This document shows positions 26,627-35,935 of a stretch of DNA of 64,000 nt, piece after piece. Under the pieces are notes generated by a model. It made no database searches. It had not been told where the DNA came from and worked only from the letters and a program-made list of their open reading frames with translations. How positions within the stretch are numbered: position 1 is the first letter of the stretch; every line of letters starts with the position of its first letter. This DNA comes from Burkholderia diffusa (GTDB lineage: Bacteria; Pseudomonadota; Gammaproteobacteria; Burkholderiales; Burkholderiaceae). The stretch is taken from NCBI RefSeq assembly GCF_001718315.1, contig NZ_CP013364.1, forward strand, positions 558,001 through 622,000, written 5' to 3'. The position numbers and the translations under genes were made by a program.

Positions 26627-27934
26627 ATGCAGAAAAAAAATGCTGCAGCCGTCTGGATCCTGATCGCGATGGTCGCTGGCATCCTGATCGGCTACATGAT
26701 CTTCTCGAGCTTTCCGGACAAAAAGGCCACCACCGAGATCGCCGGATACATCTCCCTTATCTCCGACGTGTTCCTGCGCCTGATCAAGATGGTGATCGGG
26801 CCCCTCGTATTCTCCACGCTGGTCGTCGGCATCGCGCACATGGGCGACGCGGCGTCGGTCGGGCGCGTGTTCGCGAAATCGATCGGCTGGTTCATCACCG
26901 CGTCGCTGATCTCGCTGCTGCTCGGGCTGTTCATGGCGAACCTGCTGCGGCCCGGCGACAACCTCGGCCTGCCACTGCCGGACATCGGCGCATCGGCGAA
27001 CCTCGCGACCTCCAAGTTCACGCTCAAGGATTTCGTCGGCCACATGGTGCCGAGGTCGTTCGCCGAGGCGATGAGCAACAACGAGATCCTGCAGATCGTC
27101 GTGTTCTCGATGTTCTTCGGCGTGGCGCTCGCCGCGCTCGGCGAGCGCGGCAAGATCCTCGTGGCCGCGATCGACCAGCTGTCGCACGTGATGCTGAAGA
27201 TCACCGGCTACGTGATGAAGCTCGCGCCGCTCGCGGTGCTGGCCGCGATGGCCGCGACCGTCGCGGTCAACGGGCTGTCGGTATTGCTGAAGTTCGCGGT
27301 GTTCATGGGCGACTTCTACGTCAGCCTGTTCCTGCTCTGGACGTTGCTCGTCTGTGCGGGGCTGCTGTTCCTCGGCCGCCGCGTATTCAAGCTGCTGGTG
27401 CTGATCAAGGAAGCGTTCATGCTGTCGTTCGCGACCGCCAGCTCCGAAGCCGCGTACCCGAAGATCCTCGATGCGCTCGACCGGTTCGGCGTCCGCCGCA
27501 GGATTTCGAGCTTCGTGATGCCGATGGGCTATTCGTTCAATCTCGACGGCTCGATGATGTACTGCACGTTCGCGGCGCTGTTCATCGCGCAGGCGTACAA
27601 CATCCACCTGTCGCTCGGCACGCAGATCACGATGCTGCTGGTCCTGATGCTGACGTCGAAGGGAATGGCCGGCGTGCCGCGCGCGTCGCTCGTCGTGATC
27701 GCCGCCACGCTGCATCAGTTCGGGCTTCCGGAAGCCGGGCTGCTGCTGATCCTCGGTGTCGACACGTTCCTCGACATGGGCCGCTCGGCCACCAACGCGG
27801 TCGGCAACTCGATCGCGAGCGCCGTGGTCGCGAAATGGGAAGGCCAGCTCATGTCGGAGGCGGAAGCCGAGGCCAACGTGGCCCGCATCGACGCCGAGCA
27901 GGAAGGGACGATCGCCCATCCGGCGGATGTCTGA
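26627..27934 (+). CDS. Dicarboxylate/amino acid:cation symporter (second DAACS)
   Basis: A 435-residue DAACS transporter: MVIGPLVFSTLVVGIAHMGD, NNEILQIVVFSMFFGVAL, SFATASSEAAYPKIL (re-entrant loop with the SSE glutamate), YSFNLDGSMMYCTFAALF, TSKGMAGVPRAS and GVDTFLDMGRSATNAVGNS. It belongs to a different subgroup from the GltP-type protein 1.3 kb away. The start at 26627 is preceded by GGGAGG. The binding-protein gene begins 13 bases after its stop, so the two are one transcript. Confidence 0.9.
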   Translation: MQKKNAAAVWILIAMVAGILIGYMIFSSFPDKKATTEIAGYISLISDVFLRLIKMVIGPLVFSTLVVGIAHMGDAASVGRVFAKSIGWFITASLISLLLGLFMANLLRPGDNLGLPLPDIGASANLATSKFTLKDFVGHMVPRSFAEAMSNNEILQIVVFSMFFGVALAALGERGKILVAAIDQLSHVMLKITGYVMKLAPLAVLAAMAATVAVNGLSVLLKFAVFMGDFYVSLFLLWTLLVCAGLLFLGRRVFKLLVLIKEAFMLSFATASSEAAYPKILDALDRFGVRRRISSFVMPMGYSFNLDGSMMYCTFAALFIAQAYNIHLSLGTQITMLLVLMLTSKGMAGVPRASLVVIAATLHQFGLPEAGLLLILGVDTFLDMGRSATNAVGNSIASAVVAKWEGQLMSEAEAEANVARIDAEQEGTIAHPADV

Positions 27935-27947
27935 CGGAGGTCCGGCG

Positions 27948-28889
27948 ATGAAGATGCAGCGATTCTGGCGCGCGCTCGCGCTCGCAGGCCTCGTTGCCGC
28001 GGGCGCGGCCGCGCACGCGGAAGATGCGCCGTCCACGACGCCGCGCGTCGAGCCGTTCGCGCCGGCCCAACTGACCGGCACGCTCGCGAAGGTGCGCGGC
28101 AGCGGCACGATCGCGATCGGCTACCGCGACGCGTCGATCCCGTTCTCGTACCTGAATGCACGCAACCAGCCGATCGGTTATTCGATCGAGCTCTGCAAGG
28201 CGCTCGTGTCGTCGATCGAGGATGCGGTCAACAAGAGCCTGACGATCCGCTGGGTGCCGGTCACTTCCGACAATCGCATCGACGCGGTGGTCAACGGCAC
28301 GGTCGATCTGGAATGCGGGTCCACGACGAGCAATCTGGAGCGGCAGAAGCGCGTGGCGTTCTCGCCGATCATCTTCGTGGCCGGCACGAAGGTGATGGTG
28401 AAGCGAGGCTCGCCGATCCGCTCGTTCCGCGATCTCGCGGGCAAGAAGGTCGCGGTGACGGCCGGCACGACCAACGAGAAGGCGCTGCGCGATCTGGACG
28501 CGCGGTTCAGGCTCGGGATCCAGCTGCAGGTGGTGCGTGACCACGCGCAGGGCTTCGCGCTCGTCGCGAACGGTCAAGCCGATGCATTCGCGACGGACGA
28601 CGTGTTGCTGTACGGCCTGATTGCCGAGAATGCGGGCAAGGGCGGCCAGTACGACGTGGTTGGCGATTTCCTGTCATACGATCCGTACGGCATCATGTTC
28701 CGCAAGGACGATCCGCAACTCGCGCAGGTCGTGAAGAGCACGTTCGAGGAGCTGGCCGCCGACGGCGAGATCACGCGTCAGTACAAGCGCTGGTTCCTGC
28801 GACCGCTTCCTTCGGGCGTGAGCCTCAATTTGCCGATGAGTCCGCAACTCGAGACCATCATCGAGACGATCGGCGTCAAGGGCGAATGA
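27948..28889 (+). CDS. Amino-acid ABC transporter periplasmic binding protein (GltI-like)
   Basis: A 313-residue family 3 solute-binding protein. Signal peptide MKMQRFWRALALAGLVAAGAAAHA with cleavage after AHA; then GSGTIAIGYRDASIPFSYLN, PIGYSIELCKALV, the ligand region GSTTSNLERQKRVAFSPI and TDDVLLYGLIAENAGK. This is the glutamate/aspartate-binding (GltI) pattern. CGGAGG precedes the start. No ABC permease or ATPase gene is adjacent; instead it follows a secondary symporter, an unusual pairing. It may serve a transporter encoded elsewhere. Confidence 0.88.
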   Translation: MKMQRFWRALALAGLVAAGAAAHAEDAPSTTPRVEPFAPAQLTGTLAKVRGSGTIAIGYRDASIPFSYLNARNQPIGYSIELCKALVSSIEDAVNKSLTIRWVPVTSDNRIDAVVNGTVDLECGSTTSNLERQKRVAFSPIIFVAGTKVMVKRGSPIRSFRDLAGKKVAVTAGTTNEKALRDLDARFRLGIQLQVVRDHAQGFALVANGQADAFATDDVLLYGLIAENAGKGGQYDVVGDFLSYDPYGIMFRKDDPQLAQVVKSTFEELAADGEITRQYKRWFLRPLPSGVSLNLPMSPQLETIIETIGVKGE

Positions 28890-28923
28890 GATTGCGCGGC
28901 GGATCACATCGCCGAATGTAAAA

Positions 28924-28957
28924 GCGGCCCCGGTGCCTGACCGCACACCGGGGCCGC
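28924..28957. terminator. Strong hairpin between convergent genes
   Basis: A perfect 12-bp stem, GCGGCCCCGGTG and CACCGGGGCCGC, around a 10-base loop, between the binding-protein gene and uvrA. On the minus strand it is followed by TTTACATTC, fitting an intrinsic terminator for uvrA; it may act on both strands. Confidence 0.7.
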
Positions 28958-28975
28958 CCGCATGACGCACCGCGT

Positions 28976-31900
28976 TCAACCGACCTGCGCTTCTCCGTGC
29001 CGCGCAGCCTCATCGTCTTGCGTCGCCGTTCGCGCCAGCACGGGCTTGAGCGCCTGCCCGGTATGGCTCGCCTTCACCTGCGCAAGCCCTTCGGGCGGCG
29101 CCGCCGCGACGATCGTGCCGCCGCCCACGCCGCCTTCCGGACCGAGATCGATGATCCAGTCGGCTTCGGCAATCACGTCGAGGTCATGCTCGATCACGAC
29201 CACGCTGTGCCCGCCGTCGACCAGCCGGTGCAGCACGCGAATCAGCTTCGCGACGTCCGCCATGTGCAGGCCGACCGTCGGCTCGTCGAGCACGTACAGC
29301 GTGTGCGGCGCCTTCTGGCCGCGCCGCGTGACGTCGTCGCGCACTTTCGTGAGCTCGGTGACGAGCTTGATGCGCTGCGCCTCGCCGCCGGACAGCGTCG
29401 GCGACGGCTGGCCGAGCGTCAGATAGCCGAGGCCGACGTCCTTCATCAGTTGCAGCGGATGCGCGATGTTCGAAATCGGCGCGAAGAATTCCACCGCTTC
29501 GTCGATTTCCATCGTCAGCACATCGCCGATGTTCCGGCCGCGCCACGTGACCGCGAGCGTCTCCGGATTGAAGCGCTGCCCGTGGCACACGTCGCACGGC
29601 ACCTTCACGTCGGGCAGGAAGCTCATCCCGATCGTGCGCACGCCTTGTCCTTCGCAAGCCGGGCACCGCCCGTCGCCGGTGTTGAACGAGAAACGCGACG
29701 CCGTGTAGCCGCGCGCACGCGCTTCCAGCGTATCGGCGAACAGCTTGCGGATCGTGTCCCACACGCCGATGTAGGTGGCCGGGCACGAGCGCGGCGTCTT
29801 GCCGATCGGCGTCTGGTCGACTTCGAGCACGCGGTCGATCCGCTCCCAGCCGCTCAGCGACTCGCAGCCTTGCCACGCGTGCGTGACGTTCAGCGACGGC
29901 CGCGGCGCGCTGCGCGCGAGCACGCTCGAGCGTCGGTTCGTGGCCGGCGCCTCCTGCTGCGCGGCCTTGCGCGCGCGCCGCGTGGCCGGCGACGACAGCA
30001 CCGAGCGGCCGACCGCGTCGAGCAGGTTCGTCATCAGCACGTCGCGCGCGAGCGTCGACTTGCCCGAGCCGCTGACGCCGGTCACCGCGACGAGGCGTGC
30101 CAGCGGGATGCCGACCGTGACGTCGCGCAGGTTGTGCAGCGTCGCGCCATGGACGGTAAGCCAGCCCTCCGGCACCGCCGGTGCGCCGCTCTTGCCCGGC
30201 AGGCTCACCGCACGGCGCGGTTGCAGCGGGTGCGTCATCGGGTGCGCGAGCAAACGCCCGGTGACCGAATCCGGCTGTGCGGCCAGATCGGCGACCGCGC
30301 CCTCGGCGACCAGCGTGCCGCCGCGCTTGCCGGCGCCCGGGCCAACGTCGATGATGTGATCCGCGCGGCGGATCGTGTCCTCGTCATGCTCGACGACGAC
30401 GAGGGTGTTGCCCTTGTCGCCGAGCTTGCGCAGCGCATCGAGCAGGATCTGGTTGTCGCGCGGATGGAGGCCGATCGTCGGCTCGTCGAGCACGTAGCAC
30501 ACACCCTGCAGGTTGCTGCCGAGCTGCGCGGCAAGCCGGATCCGCTGCGCTTCGCCGCCCGACAAGCTCGGCGCCGCGCGATCGAGGCTCAGGTAGCCGA
30601 GCCCGACCTCCTCGAGAAACGCGAGGCGGCTGCCGATCTCGCTGACGATGTCGCGCGCGATCTGCGCGTCGCGGCCGGTCAGTTTCAGCGCATCGATCCA
30701 GCGGCGCGTATCGGACACCGTCCACTGCGCGACCTCGACGATCGGATGCGCGTCGAACGTGACCGCGCGCGCGGACGGGTTCAAGCGCGTGCCGCCGCAA
30801 TCCGGACATGGCTCGTTGCCGACGCCTTCCGGCTCCTGCTCGTCCGACGGCAAGGTTTGCTCGCGGCCGCGATCGTCCCCGGCGAGCACCGTGTCGTCGT
30901 ACGCGGCGCGCTGTTCGCGCGTGAGCGTGACGCCCGTGCCGACGCAGGTCGTGCACCAGCCGTGCTTGCTGTTGTACGAGAACATCCGCGGATCGAGTTC
31001 CGGGTAGCTCGTGCCGCACACCGGGCACGCGCGCTTGACCGACAGCACCTTGATGTCGCCAACGCGCGCGGTCGAGCGCTCGTTCTGCATCGCGTGGTGC
31101 AGCCCGTCGAGCGGCGCGAGCAGATGCATCACGCCCTTGCCGAGCTCGAGCGTTTCGTCGAGCATGCGGCGCAACTCGGCTTCGTTGTCCGGCGACACGA
31201 CGATGTCGGCCACCGGCAATTCGATCGTATGCTCGCGGAAACGGTCGAGCTTCGGCCACGGATCGACCGTCACGAACTCGCCGTCGACGCGCAGATGCGT
31301 GCTGCCGCGCGCCTTCGCCCACTTCGCGAGATCGGTATACACGCCCTTGCGGTTGACGACGAGCGGCGCGAGCAACCCGACGTGTTCGCCGCGATGGTCG
31401 CGCAGCAGCTGCGCGGCGATCGATTCGACTGTTTGCGACGTGACGGGCGTGCCGTCGTGGATGCAATGCTGAAGGCCGAGCTTCACGTACAGCAGCCGCA
31501 GGAAGTGCCACACTTCGGACGTGGTGGCGACCGTGCTCTTGCGGCCGCCGCGCGACAGCCGCTGCTCGATCGCCACCGTCGGCGGAATGCCGTACACCGC
31601 ATCGACTTCAGGCCGCCCGGCCGGCTGCACGATCGAGCGCGCATACGCGTTCAGCGATTCGAGGTAGCGGCGCTGGCCTTCGTGGAACAGGATGTCGAAC
31701 GCGAGCGTCGACTTGCCGGAACCCGACACGCCGGTAATCACGTTGAACTTGCCATGCGGGATGTCGACGTCGAGCGCCTTCAGGTTGTGCTCGCGCGCGT
31801 TGACGATGCGCACGACATCCTCGCCCTCGATCGCGCGCCGCTCGCGGGCGGCATTCAGCACGGCCTGCAGCGGCACGCCTTCGTCGGCGAGCGCGGTTTC

Positions 31901-34870
31901 GCCGTCCATCGCGCGATCGTACTGCAGCAGCGCGACGCCGGTATGCGATTGCGCGCATGCCTTCACGTCGTCGGGCGTGCCCGCGCACAGCACGAGGCCG
32001 CCGCCGTCGCCGCCCTCCGGGCCGAGATCGATCAGCCAGTCGGCCGCGCGGATCACGTCGAGGTTGTGCTCGATCACGATCAGCGAATGACCGGCCGCTA
32101 GCAACTTGCCGAACGCTCGCATCAGCTTCGCGATGTCGTCGAAGTGCAGCCCGGTCGTCGGTTCGTCGAACATGAACAGTTTCGCGCGCGCGATGCGCGC
32201 CTCCTCGCTCGCGATCCGGCGCCCGCCCGCGGCGGCCGCCGATTCGGCGAGGAAGCCGGCCAGCTTCAGCCGCTGCGCTTCGCCGCCCGACAGCGTCGGC
32301 ACCGGCTGGCCGAGCTTCACGTATTCGAGGCCGACGTCGACGATCGGCTGCAGCACGCGCAGCACCTCGGCATCGGTCGCGAAGAACGCGGCCGCTTCGC
32401 TGACGGTCAGGTCGAGCACGTCGGCGATGTTCAGCGCACGGCCGTCGCGCTCGATGCGCACTTCGAGGATCTCGGCGCGGTAGCGGCTGCCGTCGCAATC
32501 CGGGCAACGCAGGTAGACGTCGCTCAGGAACTGCATCTCGATGTGCTCGAAGCCCGAGCCGCCGCAGGTCGGGCAACGGCCGTCGCCCGAGTTGAAGCTG
32601 AACGTGCCGGCGCCGTAGCCGCGCTGCAGCGCGAGCGGCGCCTTCGCGAACAACTTGCGGATCTCGTCGAACGCGCCGACGTAGCTGGCCGGATTCGAAC
32701 GCGTGGTCTTGCCGATCGGCGACTGGTCGACGAACACGACGTCGCCGACCTGGTCGGCGCCCGTGAGGCTGCGATACGCGCCCGGCGACTCGGTCGCCTT
32801 GCCGTGGTGCCGCGCCATCGCCGGATAGAGCACGTCCTGCAGCAGCGTCGATTTACCGGAACCCGACACGCCCGTCACGCACACGAGCCGCTGCAGCGGA
32901 ATCTCGACCGTCACGTCGCGCAGGTTGTGCTCGGTCGCACCTTCGAGCACGATGCGCGGCGTGTTCGCGTCCACCGGGCGGCGCGCCCAGTTCGACGCAT
33001 GCGCGACGTGCTTGCGGCCGCCGAGATACTCGCCCGTCAGCGTGTGCGCGGAACGGATGTCGCCCGGCGTGCCGTCGTAGACGATCGTGCCGCCGCGCTC
33101 GCCGGGGCCCGGGCCCATGTCGATCAGCCGGTCGGCCGCGAGCATCACCGACGGATCGTGCTCGACGACCACCAGCGTATTGCCCGCGTCGCGCAGCCGC
33201 TGCATCGCCTCGACGATCCGCGTGAGGTCGCGGGGATGCAGGCCGATGCTCGGCTCGTCGAGCACGAACAGCGTTTTGGTGAGCGACGTGCCGAGCGCGG
33301 TGGTCAGGTTGATCCGCTGCACCTCGCCGCCCGACAGCGTGCGGCTCTGCCGGTCGAGCGTCAGGTAGCCGAGGCCCACGTCGCACAGGTATTTGAGGCG
33401 CGTGCGCACCTCGGCGAGCAGGAGCTTCAATGCCTCGTCGAGCAGCGCGCTCGGCAGCGTGATTTCGTCGAAGAAGCGGCGAATGCGCTCGATCGGCAAC
33501 AGCATCAGGTCATGCACCGTCAGGCCCGGCAGCGCCTCGAGCTGCGCGCGCGTCCAGTCGACGCCGCGCGGCATGAAGCGATTCGCGGGCGCGAGCACCG
33601 CATCGGCGTTCGCCTTCGAGCCGAGCCGCCACTGCAGCGATTCCGTCTTCAGGCGCGCGCCGCCGCAGACTTCGCACGGCGTGTAGCTGCGGTACTTCGA
33701 CAGGAGCACGCGGATGTGCATCTTGTACGCTTTTGATTCGAGATAGCCGAAGAAGCGTTTCACGCCGTACCACTGGCTCTGCCACTTGCCGTTCCAGTCC
33801 GGCGAGCCGTTGATCACCCAGTCGCGCTCGGCGTCCGTCAGCTCGGACCACGGCGTGTCGCGGCGGATGTCCGCCTTCGCCGCGTAGCGCATCAGGTCGT
33901 CCTGGCACTCCTTCCACGCGGGCGTCTGCATCGGCTTGATCGCGCCGCCGCGCAGCGTCTTGCGCGCATCGGGAATCACCAGACCGAGATCGACGCCGAT
34001 CACGCGGCCGAAGCCGCGACAGGTCTCGCATGCGCCGTATGCCGAGTTGAACGAGAACAGCGCCGCCTGCGGCTCCGCGTAGCGCAGGTCGCTGTCGGGG
34101 TCGTGCAGCCCGGTGGAGAAACGCCACACCTGCGGCTCGGCGAGCGCATTTTCCGCTTCCGGCGCGAGCACGTAGACGTTCACGCGGCCGCCGCCGCGCT
34201 TGAGCGACGCCTCGATCGCCTCGACCACCCGCACCTTGTCGGCCCGCTGCACGCGGAAGCGGTCGGCCACCACGTCGAGCAGCTTGCGCGGGCCCGTGGG
34301 CGACGCGACTTCGCGCTGCGCCTGCACACGCGTGTAGCCGCTCGCGGACAGCCACTGCGCGACTTCATCGTCGGACGCGCTTTCCGGCAGCTCGACCGGG
34401 AACGTGACGACGACGCGCGGATCGTCGGCGCGGGTGCGCTCGACGAGTTCCGCGTAGATCGTCTCGGGCGTGTCGTGCCGCACCTGCCGCGCGGTCTGAC
34501 GGTCGAACAGCTCGGCCGCGCGCGCGTACAGCAGCTTCAGGTGATCGTTGAGCTCGGTCATCGTGCCGACGGTCGAGCGCGAACTGCGGACCGGGTTGGT
34601 CTGGTCGATCGCGATCGCGGGCGGCACGCCGTCGACGCGCTCGACCTGCGGGCGGTCCATCCGGTCGAGGAACTGCCGCGCATACGCGCTGAAGGTTTCG
34701 ACGTAGCGCCGCTGCCCTTCCGCGTACAGCGTGTCGAACACGAGGCTCGACTTGCCGGAGCCCGACGGGCCGGTGACAACCGTCATTTCGCCGGTGCGCA
34801 GGTCTAGATCGAGATTCTTGAGGTTGTGCTGACGTGCTCCGCGAATGCGGATCAGATTGCTGGATGACAA
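28976..34870 (-). CDS. Double-length UvrA (tandem UvrA repeat, four ATPase modules)
   Basis: A 1964-residue protein, twice the usual UvrA length (about 950). It is two UvrA units head to tail in one frame. Unit 1 begins IRIRGARQHNLKNLDLDL, unit 2 (about residue 1030) begins VNAREHNLKALDVDI. Walker A loops fall near 38 (GPSGSGKSS), 670, 1048 and 1598 (GVSGSGKST), and LSGGEAQR signatures near 508, 860, 1435 and 1826. Each unit has CxxC zinc motifs (CEVCGG, CPTCGG/CPDCDG; CPVCG/CTTCVG, CPDCGG, CPACEG/CDVCHG). UvrA dimers locate bulky DNA lesions for nucleotide excision repair; this form could be a covalent dimer. A consensus LexA box lies 128 bases upstream. It is presumably additional to a housekeeping uvrA elsewhere. 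Confidence 0.9.
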   Translation of the reverse strand: MSSSNLIRIRGARQHNLKNLDLDLRTGEMTVVTGPSGSGKSSLVFDTLYAEGQRRYVETFSAYARQFLDRMDRPQVERVDGVPPAIAIDQTNPVRSSRSTVGTMTELNDHLKLLYARAAELFDRQTARQVRHDTPETIYAELVERTRADDPRVVVTFPVELPESASDDEVAQWLSASGYTRVQAQREVASPTGPRKLLDVVADRFRVQRADKVRVVEAIEASLKRGGGRVNVYVLAPEAENALAEPQVWRFSTGLHDPDSDLRYAEPQAALFSFNSAYGACETCRGFGRVIGVDLGLVIPDARKTLRGGAIKPMQTPAWKECQDDLMRYAAKADIRRDTPWSELTDAERDWVINGSPDWNGKWQSQWYGVKRFFGYLESKAYKMHIRVLLSKYRSYTPCEVCGGARLKTESLQWRLGSKANADAVLAPANRFMPRGVDWTRAQLEALPGLTVHDLMLLPIERIRRFFDEITLPSALLDEALKLLLAEVRTRLKYLCDVGLGYLTLDRQSRTLSGGEVQRINLTTALGTSLTKTLFVLDEPSIGLHPRDLTRIVEAMQRLRDAGNTLVVVEHDPSVMLAADRLIDMGPGPGERGGTIVYDGTPGDIRSAHTLTGEYLGGRKHVAHASNWARRPVDANTPRIVLEGATEHNLRDVTVEIPLQRLVCVTGVSGSGKSTLLQDVLYPAMARHHGKATESPGAYRSLTGADQVGDVVFVDQSPIGKTTRSNPASYVGAFDEIRKLFAKAPLALQRGYGAGTFSFNSGDGRCPTCGGSGFEHIEMQFLSDVYLRCPDCDGSRYRAEILEVRIERDGRALNIADVLDLTVSEAAAFFATDAEVLRVLQPIVDVGLEYVKLGQPVPTLSGGEAQRLKLAGFLAESAAAAGGRRIASEEARIARAKLFMFDEPTTGLHFDDIAKLMRAFGKLLAAGHSLIVIEHNLDVIRAADWLIDLGPEGGDGGGLVLCAGTPDDVKACAQSHTGVALLQYDRAMDGETALADEGVPLQAVLNAARERRAIEGEDVVRIVNAREHNLKALDVDIPHGKFNVITGVSGSGKSTLAFDILFHEGQRRYLESLNAYARSIVQPAGRPEVDAVYGIPPTVAIEQRLSRGGRKSTVATTSEVWHFLRLLYVKLGLQHCIHDGTPVTSQTVESIAAQLLRDHRGEHVGLLAPLVVNRKGVYTDLAKWAKARGSTHLRVDGEFVTVDPWPKLDRFREHTIELPVADIVVSPDNEAELRRMLDETLELGKGVMHLLAPLDGLHHAMQNERSTARVGDIKVLSVKRACPVCGTSYPELDPRMFSYNSKHGWCTTCVGTGVTLTREQRAAYDDTVLAGDDRGREQTLPSDEQEPEGVGNEPCPDCGGTRLNPSARAVTFDAHPIVEVAQWTVSDTRRWIDALKLTGRDAQIARDIVSEIGSRLAFLEEVGLGYLSLDRAAPSLSGGEAQRIRLAAQLGSNLQGVCYVLDEPTIGLHPRDNQILLDALRKLGDKGNTLVVVEHDEDTIRRADHIIDVGPGAGKRGGTLVAEGAVADLAAQPDSVTGRLLAHPMTHPLQPRRAVSLPGKSGAPAVPEGWLTVHGATLHNLRDVTVGIPLARLVAVTGVSGSGKSTLARDVLMTNLLDAVGRSVLSSPATRRARKAAQQEAPATNRRSSVLARSAPRPSLNVTHAWQGCESLSGWERIDRVLEVDQTPIGKTPRSCPATYIGVWDTIRKLFADTLEARARGYTASRFSFNTGDGRCPACEGQGVRTIGMSFLPDVKVPCDVCHGQRFNPETLAVTWRGRNIGDVLTMEIDEAVEFFAPISNIAHPLQLMKDVGLGYLTLGQPSPTLSGGEAQRIKLVTELTKVRDDVTRRGQKAPHTLYVLDEPTVGLHMADVAKLIRVLHRLVDGGHSVVVIEHDLDVIAEADWIIDLGPEGGVGGGTIVAAAPPEGLAQVKASHTGQALKPVLARTATQDDEAARHGEAQVG

Positions 34871-34991
34871 TTTGCCTGCCCGTCTGAATGAGTTAGCCGG
34901 AATTCACGGTGCCGGAACGCTGCGGCTGATGCCCGCAGGCGCGGCGCACGGGCCGCACGGGTGATGCCCGCGCCGCTCGAGTTCGCCGGAT

Positions 34992-35013
34992 ACTATACTG
35001 TATATTCATACAG
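34992..35013 (-). promoter_or_regulatory. LexA (SOS) box and -10 of uvrA
   Basis: CTG-TATATTCATA-CAG at 34998-35013 matches the CTG-N10-CAG SOS-box consensus, including the AT-rich centre. Read on the minus strand, it is followed at once by TATAGT (34997-34992), a good -10, so LexA bound here would block a promoter 120 bases upstream of the long uvrA. Confidence 0.8.
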
Positions 35014-35142
35014 TTTTCCACGAGCAGCGCGAAGGCTCGGTCCGCATGCTCATCGCGGCAGTCCACGCTCCGAAGCGTGCTGCCGTCACCGCAAGACATG
35101 CCGTGCGCCGACGCCGACAAGCGCGCCTGTCGCGCCGCCGTG

Positions 35143-35358
35143 CTACGCGGGTTTGCGCAGCGGCTCCAGCAGGTGCCGCAAGCCGTTATGGTCGATTTCG
35201 TGCATGAGTGCGAGCTGCCGGCCGAGTTCGCCGCGCGGGAACCCTTCGCGAGCCAGCCAGTTGAGATAAGGTCCGGGCAGTTCGGCGATGAGTCGGCCCT
35301 TGTATTTTCCGAAGGGCATGGTGACGGTAACAAGGCATTCAAGATCGGGGGCTCGCAT
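35143..35358 (-). CDS. DUF3820 family protein
   Basis: A 71-residue protein containing the full DUF3820 core: MPFGKYKGRLIAELPGPYLNWL, then AREGFPRGELGRQLALM and a trailing EIDHNGLRHLL. Related proteins have been annotated as quorum-sensing-regulated factors, but the function is unknown. The start is the ATG at 35358; the frame extends to 35457 with low-complexity Arg/Ala sequence that looks non-coding. It lies 272 bases upstream of uvrA on the same strand, with the LexA box between, so the two are probably transcribed separately. Confidence 0.8.
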   Translation of the reverse strand: MRAPDLECLVTVTMPFGKYKGRLIAELPGPYLNWLAREGFPRGELGRQLALMHEIDHNGLRHLLEPLRKPA

Positions 35359-35570
35359 GCGCGTATTGTGCACGGCTTTCCGCTCTCCCGCGCATCGCCG
35401 CGCCGCCGCGCGCTCGCCGCCCCACGCCGGCCCGCGGCCGCGGACCCGGCCCTTCACGGACGGCCGAATCGACGAACCGGCCCCGATTGACGGCCGGAAT
35501 TCGCGTCGGCCGCCGGCTTCCTTCCTGCCTGCTAGACTGGAACTTCCCCCTGCAAACCATGGAGGGAATC

Positions 35571-35759
35571 ATGATGTCCATCTACGTCGTGAAGACCGGC
35601 GAGCAGTTCCTGTGCACCGCCGAAGACGGCGATATCGGCATGGCGCCGGCAATCGAAGACGCCGCATCCTTTGGTTCGTATGACGATGCGGAGAAAGCCG
35701 CGAACGCGCATGCCGACCCGGGATACGAAATCGTGGCCGTCTGCGTGATCAGGCACTGA
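35571..35759 (+). CDS. Small hypothetical acidic protein
   Basis: A 62-residue acidic protein (MMSIYVVKTGEQFLCTAEDG, then a helix with SYDDAEKAANAHAD and the ending YEIVAVCVIRH). I do not recognise the family. GGAGGG at 35561-35566 supports the ATG at 35571, or the next codon ATG at 35574. It is divergent from the DUF3820 gene and convergent with the OmpA-like lipoprotein gene. Codon use fits the genome, so it is probably real. Confidence 0.6.
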   Translation: MMSIYVVKTGEQFLCTAEDGDIGMAPAIEDAASFGSYDDAEKAANAHADPGYEIVAVCVIRH

Positions 35760-35935
35760 GCGCCGATCCGCGTGCCGGACGCCCGTCACCGTGCGGGGCG
35801 TCGTCGCCAGGCGACGCACTCCGCATGCGCACGCAGCGACGGGCCTTTCCCGCCGCCGTCCGCGCCGAGCCTCATTGCCGCCAAGCGAGCCGTCCGCTTC
35901 GACGGCTACGCTTGCGGCAACCCGATCGCGGCAGC

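Noticed and set aside
28997..32101. 1034-residue plus-strand open frame opposite uvrA
   Set aside because: Arg/Ala/His-rich antisense shadow of a GC-rich gene on the other strand; the UvrA frame has clear conserved motifs.
35778..35802. Hairpin GACGCCC/GGGCGTC after the small acidic gene
   Set aside because: A 7-bp stem with an 11-base loop and no U-tract; such stems are frequent in GC-rich DNA.
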